From Styela clava (lineage: Eukaryota > Chordata > Ascidiacea > Stolidobranchia > Styelidae): 64,000 nt of DNA. The notes beneath the pieces are model-generated. The model saw nothing but the letters and a program-made list of their open reading frames with translations. It ran no database searches and was not told where the DNA came from. Location of the stretch: NCBI RefSeq assembly GCF_964204865.1, contig NC_135251.1, positions 19,034,001-19,098,000 on the forward strand. Reading direction: 5' to 3'. Positions 35,901 through 48,735 of this stretch are shown here, in pieces (the stretch's first letter is position 1; every line of letters begins with the position of its first letter). Made by a program: the position numbers and the translations under genes.

Positions 35901-38900
35901 ATCAGTACATCATGGCCGATTAACTTGCTCATCCGACACAAAAGTGTGGAATTGCATATTTCGGTATAATTTTAGTTATACAATAGCTACGGGAGTAATT
36001 GAAGAATCAACCGAAAGCATACAAAGAGCTGTATGTTATTGGTAAAATATTTCTCACCAAAATAGGTGATTTCGGATCATAACTCACTAAAAAATTAGAA
36101 AAAAAAATATGTTGCGACTAAAATGAATTTCTAACTTTTTGACAAACTCTATTCCGAAATGTAATATTTTATCTCACTGCGCAAAAAAATTTGCTTTCGT
36201 TTGAGATGCCCGTAAACCCATAATTGGTAAAAATTTGTAAACGTTCAAAAATACCAATATTTCGAATTATTCCATTGTCCTGCCAATATGGCGCCGTAGA
36301 TCTCCCGGAGGAGAGAGCAACTTCGCTCAGAGACGTCAGGGTTCAAAGAGTTTCAAGATGTGTGTGTTGCAGTGTTTAAATATCAACTAATTTCTTGAGT
36401 CGTTCTTTTTTTCCAAACGAAAATAAATTTTAAATACTTGGATGTGAGTAACATTATGCTTTATTAATGCATTATATTCTTTCTCAAACATATACACTGA
36501 CGTTGGACATCTATCTTATTAAAGAATACTACACTTATGTAGTGAAAAATCTCTCCCGAAAAAACAATATTTATAATCTGTTCAGTCCTTCCCGTCTGGG
36601 AAACGCCGTCAGACCAACCGATTACAATTTCCAGTATCCAAATACGTTCATGATTTATCAGACTCCTATCGGGACCGATATTTTAGGATGAATACCAGTG
36701 TCATCAAGATGAAATATTATGTATAAGCGTTTGACCTTTGAAATTATTACACTGATTAACATATTGGCTAAGTGTGTGTTACACAGGGCATAAAATATAT
36801 TTGAAACATCTTACGTTCATTGGTTGGGCTTTCTGCTACTTTATAAAAACTTATGACCAGCCAGAATGGTGACTTCGACAAACCTGTTTCTTAAGTTTTG
36901 CCTGTGAAATAAATATAATGATGAGTAATCTCGATTTGAATCTTTTAGAGATGAAATTAGAGATGTCTGTGTACGGCGTACAAGAATGTTGTTGCAATGC
37001 ATTACGTGTTTAAATATTTGAGCATTTGTCTTTTATTTATAAATAGTTCCTTGCGTTCCTATATATATATATATATACTTTTTTGAATGTGTGCAAGAAA
37101 ACAAATAGAGTTAATATGTTTTTTTATATTCTCTAGTACTCATTTCATTTTAGTGAGAAAACAAGTGCCCAAAACAAGTTTCAAAAACTCAATAATTTCG
37201 CTTGTACACTTTAATCCTAAGTACAGGTTTTGTTCGCTTTTAACATTGATGTACCTCCTTTGTGCTGAAATAACGAGTGAAAATAAACTTGATAATTGGC
37301 ATTTTAGCACATATATATGTACATCGCACGAACTCGCTTTTGTTGCCATCGATGCAATATATTATCTGAGGAAGTTTTACTTCAATCATACAAAACGTTA
37401 CATAAATACATATATATTAGTGTGCAATAAAACTCTTGCATCATTTAAAATATACATTTCCCCCTATGCTGCAGTAACCTTGCATTGTATGAATATGAGT
37501 CAACCAGCGGAAAAGACAAGTTATGATAAGAAATTAGTCCCTCAAATCCAATCCATCAATCAATTTCTCAGTACAACTTGGTGTATACAATTTTTGTCAT
37601 AGAATATTGTTTTGAGGAAATTTTTAATCAAAATAATAAATTCAAATTCTCGGCTTAATTGGATTGAAATCACATGGAACTTCGAAGCACAATATTTTTT
37701 ATTACAACAACGCATTTCTGTTCCGTTTATATTAATGAGAGTGAGTGTATTATATTTAATTTTACCGGTACACCGTGGTAGAAAGGGGTAAGAAATATAG
37801 CAGCCGGGTAGAAGGAAAGCAACAGTGAAAATGAGAGTCGTTCTATGAGCATAAAAAAAAAATAAATTGAATACCAGCTTTATCGCGAAAATTCCATGCT
37901 GGTGTTTTTTTTTTATAGCATCTCTGATTTCTGTTATAATATCATAGCCCGAGGCAAGTGTACATCCTTATTTGGGATACAGCACAAGGGTCAGTTGGCA
38001 GAATTATTCTATGTATATAAGTATAAAGTTGCGTCAAGATGATGGAATGACAAATGGAAAGTACCAGTTATGAAACAAGATCTTAGAGTTACATAGAAAT
38101 GGGGTTTTGCGCACGCAAGCAACATGTTTTTAGATTTTCATATTTTATACCTGAAGCAGAATGCGGTTGCTTTATTGCGCTTTTTATTGTACAAAATCCG
38201 ATACGAACACATATAAGTTCTTGTGATTGGCCGCAGTTTTCCATATCAAAATCATTTTAATTGCATGTATATTACATATACTGTGTATATATATTGTAAC
38301 GCTAGTCTGAATTGGTCACCGGTGTAGCCAACTTGTTCAGCATATTTTTTCTACGAAGCAACAATGTCATTTCAGAGACTTCTAGCACGGGGTAATCTCT
38401 CATGAGATTTCACTTCGTGATCCGAGCACGACGTCAGCAGTCTTTCGTACCTCAGTATGTTAATCTCCATCGACAGGTAATATTATCAAACGCATCAACA
38501 GGAGCAAAGGTCACTATTTAAAACGCTGAGTATAATATAATTTTTTTTGTCGAGATATGCTAACGAGTGGCCTTTAAGCAAATCTAATTTTACATGCCTT
38601 ATTCATTCACAGCACGTAGATGTGATTATTCCACGTTATACCTAAAAAGCTGAACCGTTCCGCCAATTAACTCCTAAACAATCCAGGTTGGAAATGATGG
38701 TCAGCAGACAGCTATTTTTTCCCTTTTAGCGTATGCCCATTTTGGCGCACAGAGGCTATGCATGACCATTGTGATAAATACTGTTGGAAAATAGCGTTTT
38801 GTGGGTAAATATATATAAAATTTTTATATTTTTCGAGCCTCGAACTCGTAAGGATTAACGCATGAAAATGTCAGAACGAGGCGCAATGGATTGGATTGCA

Positions 38901-40367
38901 CGTACAACCTACATATTAGAATAACATATCAGGATGGAATTTTTTAGACCAGTTGCGCTACCAGTTGAGTGTTGTAAAAATTTTGGAAGATGATCTAAGG
39001 AAGAAGTTATGTTTCTTCCCCTGTGATCCCTCCTGAAATCGATAACCATTCTCGCACTATCATTCTGAAAATTACTGCTTTCGTACGTGAATTTTTAATT
39101 TTTTCGTGCTCACACTGAAATACACAACAATAAACATATCGAATTCGCATTACATTAGAAAATAATTAGTCAATACAATATTATAAAAAAATTTAAAGTG
39201 GGTCAGTTGAAGACGAAAGTTCAATGACTGTTTTGCTAATATCAGTAATCAGTATTTATTTTATCACCAGAAAGAAAATAAACTTTATGCGAACAATAGA
39301 ATGAAAAGACTTGAATATGGCATTTCAGTGTGAAAGGTTGTGCATCGTTAATATGGTATTGGGGATGAACTATTGAATTTATCTGAGTCATAATAGCTTC
39401 CCAACGTCAGTAGTTGAGGTTGAAATTTTACAGTTTCTAAAGTATGGAGGACAATTCAAAATGTGGCAATTTCTTCAATCGTAAGGTTGGTATTCCGGAC
39501 TGGAGTATATGTCCATTTTCTAATGGCTTGGAGTTGTAGTCGAATGATAAGCTCTCCTTCCACACAGCCCATATTTTAGCTTAAGTTTGGTTTGCGTTTT
39601 TTTTTGGTGATTGTATGAATCAGTTGGTTGATATTTTATCGCCTTTGATTACGGACTTTGATATTCCTTGTATTGTATATGACGATGGGTAACAAACATA
39701 CATATGGTGTGATGCAAATAGGAAATATAAAATTATTGATTCAGAATCTCAGTACACGCCAAATCGCTGCTAACAATTGTTCCAAATGAACAACAACACT
39801 TAAACTAATCCAGTTCAAGCATGCCGATCATATACTCGAATTACATATAATACACAGAATATCGGAAAAAATTGCAGATTATGAGCAGGAAATAGTGTCG
39901 TCATTTCAAACACATTAAAGCTGTGCTGTTGTTTAATTGATACAAGATGTAACAGGAAATGAAGAGACTCATACAGTCATTTTATCGTCGTCAACTGAGA
40001 CTAGTTTTATTATACGGACGAGAATTGCTTATTTTTGTCGCCAACGCGGCAGTATCTTGTTGATTTAAGATTCATTATTGATGATTAAATACATTTTTAT
40101 AATTATTTTACAGCAGTATTTTATACAGACAGATTAAGATATTCTTTACGATTGCAAAGTTCAGTTAAATAATCAGTTATTCATCAGCACAGCAGTTGAC
40201 ACCCAACTAAACTTAGAACCAACTATCCAACCGAAAATATATATGATTTCAAAATCGAAGCATAAGATGATAATGAAAGAGGATGAAGCAATAATTGTGG
40301 TGAACAACCGACTATTCCTACAATTACCAATCTCCGTGCTACCAAACAGTATTTCACAAAATATACT
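32906..40367. other. 7.5-kb region without a recognised gene
   Basis: The longest frame (37087-37602, 171 codons, plus) has no domain and unusual composition, and I do not call it. A likely hAT left end, CAGGGGTCACCAAACTTTTT, starts at 34232 without a partner. A small perfect hairpin, CAAGCCGG-TTTT-CCGGCTTG, sits at 33442-33461. A possible short exon (38405-38476, ending CGACAG/GTAATA) stands alone. The rest is AT-rich, with TA runs near 37060. Confidence 0.45.
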
Positions 40368-40458
40368 CACATTGCGCTAATACCGCAAACGGGAATGTAT
40401 TCGTCAATTTATATTGTATTGACAAATACATTCCCGTTTGCGGTATTAGCGCAATGTG
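40368..40458. repeat. Near-perfect palindrome, 41-bp arms, 9-base loop
   Basis: The left arm (40368-40408) starts CACATTGCGCTAATACCGC and is repeated in inverse at 40418-40458 with one mismatch. The loop is TTATATTGT. The flanks do not pair. Confidence 0.95.
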
Positions 40459-41028
40459 GTATTTAATTAAAAAATTCCACCTATACTCATTTGCATAGCA
40501 TAGCCACTGCACAGCTTCAGAAGTCACTGAAGTGATCAGATGTTGCATTTTATATAAAGCTGTGGACGCACATGACAATAATTAAAAGATTTTACGTATT
40601 TTATCCACTTATGTCAAAAGATCAACGTAATTCAGAGAGATAGAACTCGTAAGTCGGGAGTTCTTTGTTCTCGAGCTCGTAATAATTTAGCAGGTTTAGG
40701 TTTTTGCGCAAATATTATAAGTGAAATCACCAGTCGCTAAAGTTATTTATTTCAGTCACACGTAAAGCTGCGTCATATTAACCAGGACTGCCATTTAAGA
40801 ATTATTGATTGGTATAATTCGGTTGATTTAGTGGTCGATTTGACTTTAATACTTCGTGTTGTTTGAATAAAATTACTGTTGGCAACGTTCAATTTAAAGC
40901 GTTCTCCAATACCAAGCCCGGATTCGAAAGTATCGCTCGACTTAAAATTTTAGTCAGTTTCCGTAGTTAAATCTACTTAGAAAAGGTTCTTATGATATCA
41001 GTATTTTTTGACTTGCCATTTTCAACAG
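40459..41028. other. Upstream region of the TLC gene
   Basis: AT-rich; should contain the TLC gene promoter. No TATA box is convincing. It ends at the acceptor TTTTCAACAG, 13 bases before the ATG. Confidence 0.45.
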
Positions 41029-41041
41029 TCTCTAAATAAAT

Positions 41042-44000
41042 ATGTCGTGGTTGGGTAGCGAAAATATTATATACATTGCTTCTACAATTTGGTGGATTGC
41101 TTTCTTTCAATGGATATATCATGTAGGATCAAAAAAGTTTCTGATGTGGACTATTCCAAATGAATATGGGAAATTATCAACACAGAAACAAAACATTTCA
41201 AGATCCGGGTAAACTTATGAAACCTACATGTAGATGGTAGATATAAGTTTCAAATAAAAATATTTATTGCACTATCAGACTGTGTACCTGTACATTTTAG
41301 ATTCAATCTGATATGGTAGGCCTACTGTAATGTGGGTTTGTGTAACGAATATACAGCATCGGTTATTGTTTGAACTAGATTTTTGATGAAAAAAGTTTTT
41401 ATACCGGAAATGAATGTAAAGTTATTAGCAAGCAAATAAGCAGTATTCAAATAAATGATTATAGTTTTTTCGAAATATATATATAGTTTCCATCTTTGTT
41501 ATATCTACTTCACAGTATTAGAATATGATTCCATTCATAAACATTTCTTTTCCTATATGTATACGTTATAACGCGCTCTTCTCGACTAAGAGTTTTGCTC
41601 CTCCCTGGAAGCTTTTTTTTCGATTTACAAAATTGATTTTTGTTGTTGTTTCTCACTTCCATACAAAATCTATGCGCTTCCGTTTACACCTATTTACATC
41701 TAAGTTTGACTTTCTCCAGCCTTCTTTAGGCTGAGCGTTTCTTTGACAATGAAACATGAATTTCGATTGTGCTCTTTAATTTCATATATAAATTCTAATT
41801 TCTTTATCTTTAATTACAACTTTTCAGGGTCAGCTCAGCAGTCAATGGAATAATTATGTTTGTTTGTTCTTTATATCTACTTCTCAACCACAATTTACAT
41901 GACGATTTATGCTGGTATGTAGTTGTTGTAAAAAATATTCCTAACAATAAAGCAATGCACAAATTTACGGACACAAAATCCTTGTTGACAATTTATTTGA
42001 ATTCGGTCATTTTCTGGAGTACATAACGGCCCCAGAGATCGCAGACAAAAATATAATATGTAATCTCGTGAACGCTCTTTGCAAGGTCACTCTAGTTTAG
42101 TGGCCAGCACTGCTCCGTAATTTATATATTTGATTGTACGCTGCATCTGAATAGGCCAACATCCATTTTTCATAGTTTACACTTTATATTATTAATACTC
42201 ATGTGTATGACAACTTTTTTCTCATTCTTACAGGAAAGATGACTTCTATGTTCGGCTGCTGGCTTGTGTTGAAATGGGTTGCTATTTAGCAGGTAACAGA
42301 TATAAAATTTAATAAAAGTTCTGGGTTATCAAACACGGACATCATATTATAAATCATGTTTCCATAGAATCCTTTATACATTGTTAATTGAGTTTGAGTG
42401 CATCAATCAGGTTTGTATTTGCACTAAAGCCAGGATTGGGCGCAAGCCTTTTGCGGATAAACAAAGAGAAGCGAGAAAGTAACCAACAGAGAAAACTCAT
42501 TTTGCTTTCCTTATTTTTTTCAGATACTTTCGTGCTTTTGACGGGTGAGACTGTGGAAGATACTGCATTTTATATATTCCATCATTTATGTATTGTATTT
42601 GGAAGCTATATTGTTATAGTAAGAAACTTGTTTAACTTTAGTTACATTATTTTTGTTTTATTCTGATTTTAAATGGACAGTTAGATGGATTTATGGTCGG
42701 TGTTTTAATGCCTACTCGGTGAACGTATATTGGCTGTCATTTAAATATTACATCACACGAATCCAAAGTCAAACGAAACAGGTGCGTCCATATATAACTT
42801 ATAGTACAACTGATATTTTTTATAAACAAAATAATTACTTTCAGGTAAATAAAGTTTTCCCGTTTTTTATTTGTCTACGAGGACTGAATGAAATTTCGGT
42901 TCCATTTCAGCACTTGAGGTTTGTAGAAATTATTTCATTTTGTTTAAACACGAGACTTATAGATGCATTTATTACTATATAACTATAGTGATTTAAAAAT
43001 AAAACTAGTTTAATCGATGAGGCAGCGGACCTCATACACAGTATATTTCATAGTATCAATCGCGAAGTGGACAATTTTATCAAAATTTATTTCATATAAA
43101 CCCGCACGTTTGTTTTGACAAATATTATAGGCCTACTGCATTTGATAAAATAATTGGCATCCTTAAACTTGATACAATAATTCAGATACAAACTTTTGAA
43201 AATTCTGTAGAGATCAGCTTTTTTAATGCTTTCGAATGTAAAAAGTTATTGAATATTTTTCGCTCGCAAATGAAAAATTCCTTATTTTGATTCAGACGAA
43301 ATAACGTCTTATTTTTTCCCTGTTGCAGCTAACACGATTTAAAGTTAAGTAGCATATTCACAAAGCGACTCGCGAACACTATAGTTTTATCTAATTTTTA
43401 CATCCAGTTATTTCAGTCGTTCGAAAAAATGTGTAAATATTCATTTAGGCAAACGTTTTATGACATAGGATGGAAAAATAATACAATATATCTTGTCAAT
43501 GGACTGGCTTTTCTCTTCACTTTTTTCTTTGGAAGAATTTGCGTCATTCCCATTACGATGTATTTCATATCCCAGATAGTTGGAACCGCAGAACTTGCCA
43601 GGTATAACAAATATGCATATATGTTTATATATATAGCTCATATATAATAGCATATATTAGCATTTGTCTTAATCAGATGTCCCGAATAATCTTCTGAATA
43701 ATCGTTTGAAGTCAATAAACGTGTTTCTTCATATGATCTTATATATATTATTATGTAGTAATAAGTCATCAATGACATCAATTTTTGGTACTCCCGTAGT
43801 ATGGTACCAGGTTAGGGTCAGGGAATAATTTTATTCCGATTTTCCTCATTTTAGTTCTATTACGAGTTCGGGGACTGTCTGTGTTAGCCAAGTGAATATA
43901 CCCCCCCCCCCCCCCCCCCCGTCCATAGGTTTCAGTCCCTTTACACAACTTGATGTAAAATAGGCGAACAGTTATTAGTCACCTCCATATTGGTACCACA

Positions 44001-44517
44001 CTATTGGAGCGCCAAGTTTTTTGCTTTTCTATTATGCATGCAAAGCTCGATTACCTCTTAAAATTATACCTGCGGACTTTAAGGGCTACCGACCACCGGT
44101 AAGGAAGCGTTGGTGTAGGACAAGCGCAAAACAAATTCAAATAATATTATTTACGTTTACATTGGTGTAATTTATTTTTTATAGACAAATATTAGCGTTT
44201 ACGTCAGAAAACAAGTCTAAACATAGTGACTTTAGCTTTGTCGAAGAGAAATGGGAGTGTGGGCTGTTGCCATTTTATTGTTTTCAGTGCTTGAACTTGC
44301 GGTCTTTCCACTTTTTTCTATAATCCTAGCTCTAGATAAAAATAATTCCTTCCCAGTGATTTGTAAAAATGTTTATCCGACATTTTGCAGCGTCAGTCTA
44401 TTCTGCAAGGTTGTTTTCCTCGGTGGAGTTGTCATCATCGACGCCCTCAATATTTACTGGTTCTCACTGATCTCGAATGGAGCTTACAAGATATTATTTA
44501 AAAAGAAACATGTGTGA
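41042..44517 (+). CDS. TLC-domain membrane protein (TLCD4/TMEM56-like)
   Basis: Seven exons: 41042-41208, 41828-41914, 42234-42292, 42524-42618, 42845-42922, 43417-43601 and 44391-44517; 265 residues, close to vertebrate TLCD4. Several hydrophobic helices are separated by short loops. TLC-family landmarks are the paired His124-His125 (FYIFHHLCIVFG), LNEISVPFQHLRF near 150-162, YLVNGLAFLFTFFFGRICVIP, and the last helix VVIIDALNIYWFSL before a Lys-rich tail (KKKH), which may act in ER retention. TLC proteins include ceramide synthases and several lipid-membrane proteins; TLCD4's own role is poorly known, so I assign none. The exon 5 donor is uncertain: TTT/GTAGAA keeps the phase, while the better-looking AG/GTTTGT does not. 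A poly-C-bearing dispersed repeat sits in intron 6. Confidence 0.82.
43790..44020 (+). repeat. Dispersed repeat, copy 2 (in TLC intron, with 20-C run)
   Basis: Inverse counterpart of 21682-21913, with GGTACTCCCGTAGTATGG, TTCGGGGACTGTCTGTG, CAGTCCCTTTACACAACTTG and ATTGGAGCGCC. It contains exactly 20 consecutive C at 43901-43920, where copy 1 has only a short ACCC. Confidence 0.8.
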
Positions 44518-45286
44518 TAATGCAAATTATCTAGCATCGCAAATTGTGGTTCTTTTTCCAGTATATATGGGTATCTGGACTTTTGCAGTTTCAATAATAA
44601 GACGGTCGAATCGAATCAGTGAAGTTGATGCTGCTGTGGTTTCACTTTTAGTGTTCATATTTAAACACATGATAATGAAATTTTATTTTTTTGATGATCA
44701 GTAAACAAGTTATTGATGAACTTGTAGGCTTGCTTCGGCCCAAAATATGATATTTAGAATGAAAGGAACTTATATACTTCATAATAAACACAAATTTAAT
44801 TTCATTTCAGTGGCGATGTCCGTTTATTCTGTTTGTTGTAATTATATTGAAACATATCATTATAAAGCAAATGGTCTTTTATTTAAAACGTTAGCATACA
44901 TCACAAGATACACTCTTATATTTTCACTCGGCTCGGCGATAAGGTACGAGAAGACTTGTGTGCTGGACTCCAAGCCGTCGTAATTGGCTCGCCCAACCAC
45001 TCGTCGGCTACAGCTTCCCCATCACCAAGCTCGTGCGTATGAAACAAAATACTGTTTATCTAATTCCATACTCGAAATGAACTGGTAAGCGGTCGTGAAA
45101 CTGTAGTATGTCATGCAATTGAGCCGTCTAATCGGCTTTCCTCTCTCTAGAATATAATATGGAAAATCACATTCCAATTTCATTCTTTCGTGCACAAACC
45201 AGCGTCACGGCGTCAAGTCTTGATATATATAGCATGATGACCGCATTTCTCCTTACAACAAAAATACGGTAAAAAAAACTCGTGGC
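44518..45286. other. 3' flank of the TLC gene
   Basis: No gene recognised. Small frames at 44477-44704 and 44747-44983 are not convincing. AATAAA near 44766 may end the TLC transcript. Confidence 0.45.
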
Positions 45287-48030
45287 TAGGGTTGCCACTT
45301 CTGGATACATTTTTTTGGAATCGAATGTCGAATCAAAAATTTTCGAATCGAATCTTTCCGAATCTGATTCCATTAAGCTTTTTTTTTTGAATGCGTACGT
45401 TTGCTCAAAGTCACAAAGAAGCTCAAATCTAGAATAGAAAAACTTGGAGATGGAATATGCTATATAACAAGGATGACAAGGGTTTTTCAATGAATAAGCC
45501 ACACTTATTTCCATCATGATGAAAAGATGTAGGTCATAGATATCACCAATAAATGCATTGTTGGAAAACATGCTGTTGCAACTTATTTGTGAGTCTTACA
45601 ATACTAGGTTATTACTCTGTAGCTTTACACATGCAGTACTTGTATCAGGACTGAGGCAATTTGATGGAATTCATATAAGAAAATAAGCAAACACAGTTGT
45701 ACTGGTATGTGATAAACACAGAAACAGCACTGCTTTCCCTAGTCCCACACCAGTATATCGTCACGCTAATAACCGAATTGCGTAGGTCATTTTTAGCGGT
45801 TTTGAGAAAAACGTAAAAAACTTCCTAATGATATTGTTATGCCATTGAGAGTCAATAATTTGCCATGGATCAATTTTTTGATCGTAGCCGGATTTAAGTT
45901 AATTTGTATGGCGCAGTTGAGTGACGTCATAATGGCGCACTGTGACTTAGGCAGAAATGTGTCTATGACTTGGAAACATACGCAATTTTGCAACTTTACT
46001 ATATGCACCAGTCCTGCAAACTAAACATTCCAAAAACGAACGTAATTCTCAGTATCTACAATGTCTAATCCCCAAAATAGCTAATCAGTTTCATTTACAT
46101 TATTTTTTATGTTTAAAAATATATATTTCATCAACATAACACGTTCTGCACACCCACCGGAATAAGACTAAGATTAAATATAAAGAATAAAACAGCAATG
46201 CACCCAATATAAAATCCAACCAAGGTGAATTGGACTCGGACAGTGAATATCACAAGTGCAGGCCGTCCAATACTGTAGTATAAATTCAAATTAATACGCG
46301 CTAAACTAGAATCCGAGATGCAAAAACTCGAAAATACTCGCAGAGTTTATTTTTGCCTTTGTGACGTCACAATAGTCCTGCGGTAACAATGATAATTCAT
46401 TATGACGAAACAATTGCACAAATGTTCATGTCATACTAAATCTCCATTTTTATGAGTTTCGGAATTCTCAAAATAAAATCTGAGTTAACAGACAGGTGCG
46501 CAGCATTACATAAATACCTATTTTATAAAAAACTCAAAATCGCCAAAAATGACTTACGCAATTCGGCTATTAGCGTGACGATATGTGACTGTGGTATTTC
46601 ACTTCTTGTTATATTAAATTAAGACCGGCCTTATTACCGATTTTTTATCTATAGAATTTTAGTACAATATTTTATATTTATGCTAGCAGCATAGAGTAAT
46701 ACGACAAAAACATTCTAATCGCATCTGAATTACTATAAATGGGAAATGCTTGAGGACGATAAAATTAACCTCGATTGAATTAAATTTATTTCGAGAAAAA
46801 CAATTGTTCAACCGACTACGATTGCGAACAAAAATTTCCATACATATTAGAGATAATATTATATGTGGCTAACAGCGTTATTGGCTAACTCGGTCTTTAT
46901 TATTATCGTGGACTACGTTTAATTTCGTAATTCAGAAAGTCCAAATGTGCATAAGGGGCGCCGCGCTACGGGCGATAATTTGTCGACGCCGTATCTCGAT
47001 CAAACATGGTCGCTGGGGCTGAAGTGTGACGGCATTCGCACAGTATGCTTGGTCTGGTATAAAACCTGGCACGTGGTTATTAATGTCTTGGTTATATGTT
47101 AAGTTCTACACCCAAGCTATTATAGAATAAGGGTTCAACTGAAACGCTTACACTTCTTTATTACACCAGCATAACACACAACATAAGATGCTTACAGCAA
47201 CAGAACATACTAGCGAGTGACGCAACTGCGACACGTTAACTCTAAACAGAAAATCAATTATTAGGGTCGTTACTCGACAAGGCATTATTAGCCATCATAA
47301 ACACACGTGTTGATGTAAAACGGTGCACAGTTGCCATTCCTCAAGTATTATCTACTCGTCCGTTATGACATTTGCTAGAAATAATCCGAAATGTTTTATT
47401 CCTGCTTGTATCGCGCTAACAAAATTAATTTTTTTTTATATAACAGCTGAAAAAAGGCTTATATATATGTACTATTACATCAAGTCCCTCTGATTTCGTT
47501 TACCGCCACTCGAGTGGAAGCCTGACAAAGGCAAACAAAATAAATATATATTTTAGGGTGAGAAACATGATTGTCAATTAACATTGCCGGCCGATGAACT
47601 CATTCAGTAGCAGTTCTCTTCAAATGTATGCGAAATATTTCACTCAGAACAAAGTTTAAATTAAATTTCAATTAAAATTATATATTATCTAGAGTTAGAC
47701 GTCGGTAGCTAATTCTTTATCCAATCATGTCAGGGCGTACAATAACTTAGTCGCAGCGCAAGTGTTCTGTTGAAAATTTTCATCAAAATTGTCCTGAATT
47801 TTCAGGTATACGATTTATTTAAATTTGCGCAAAATAGAAACTTAGGTCATTCAGTGGAAAACTGAACTCGCAGTTTGGGGGAAATTACGCCACACATCAT
47901 CTCGAGAGATGCTCAATATTTTTTTTCGGCCCGTAATTTAGAGTGGCGATTAACAAACGTTCAATGCTTTTTTTTCTCGTAAATCGATTCGGAAAAGATG
48001 CGATTCGAAAATCCAAAATTGGCATCCCTA
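45287..48030. mobile_element. Large hAT-type element, 2744 bp, perfect 8-bp duplication
   Basis: The left end TAGGGTTGCCACTTCTGGAT matches in inverse the right end TTGGCATCCCTA. Perfect direct copies of CTCGTGGC flank it at 45279-45286 and 48031-48038. TTCGAATCG-type motifs recur near both ends. No transposase frame was found, so it is non-autonomous. A TA-type MITE (45756-46583) is nested inside. A GC-richer stretch at about 46955-47260 (starting near TGTGACGGC, with ATAACACA at 47170) could be a solo LTR, but I cannot confirm it. Confidence 0.9.
45756..46583. mobile_element. TA-type MITE, copy 2 (828 bp), nested in the hAT element
   Basis: The same TATCGTCACG...CGTGACGATA ends and the same interior as 19636-20471, but inverted. 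For example, TTGTGACGTCACAATAG near 46366 matches the inverse strand of copy 1 near 19856. Confidence 0.88.
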
Positions 48031-48038
48031 CTCGTGGC

Positions 48039-48461
48039 CATCAATTTCTGTCTAGTTAGCGTCTTAGTCAACATGCTAGGATTTGCAACGGTAGTTTGCA
48101 TATAAACTTATGTGAATGTAAGAAACTAACGCCAGAAGTTAAATGATTGATTAGCTTGTCTAAACGCTATCATGGGTGCAATCTATTAACACATAACAAC
48201 CGTGATATGCCAACCCAACCCACCTCTATTCTTGAAAAGCAAAAATGTAACAAACGTCAAATTAACACGATATTTATTATAACTGCATATTTTCACAATG
48301 ATAAAATTCGTTGTATATTGGAACAATTGTATCAAACAAAAAAACGAAATTACAATATATATTTATAGAAGTTTTATATCATCATAATCAAAGTTTTACA
48401 GTCAGTAAAAGCTATATTATATTTCAGGGCAAGATCATCGTCAAAATATATCTCCGTATTT
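48039..48461. other. No gene recognised
   Basis: Two short overlapping frames (48147-48368 and 48311-48547) have no domain. Confidence 0.5.
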
Positions 48462-48469
48462 GTATAGAT

Positions 48470-48727
48470 CAGGAGTGGGCAATTATTTTTCGAGTAAGCC
48501 AGCTACAAAAAATAGACTTGGTTACTGGACGTCCAAACTCAATATGAAAACTATGAATAAAAAAAGTTTATTTACAACAGCTATGCTAACGTTTATATAA
48601 TAATAATAAGAAGCACACTATAACAATCTGGATCAATATGACGTTTTTCCATCGAAATTTATATCCATAAAAACTATTTCAGCAGACACAAGTGGGACGG
48701 ATCCAGCACATGATTTGCCCACCCCTG
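48470..48727. mobile_element. Small hAT-type MITE, 258 bp
   Basis: The left end CAGGAGTGGGCAATTATTTT matches in inverse the right end TTGCCCACCCCTG (12 of 13). The flanks GTATAGAT and TCATAGAT agree at six of eight positions, a decayed target duplication. Confidence 0.8.
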
Positions 48728-48735
48728 TCATAGAT

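Noticed and set aside
37087-37602. 171-codon open frame
   Set aside because: No domain or splice signal ties it to a gene, and composition follows the AT-rich background. Length alone is weak evidence here.
38405-38476. Possible first exon ending CGACAG/GTAATA
   Set aside because: No in-phase second exon with a good acceptor could be found downstream.
44477-44983. Frames overlapping and following the TLC stop codon
   Set aside because: They are out of frame with the TLC gene and show no domain.
46955-47260. Possible solo LTR inside the hAT element
   Set aside because: TG and CA ends and promoter-like GC content are suggestive, but no target duplication or matching copy is visible.
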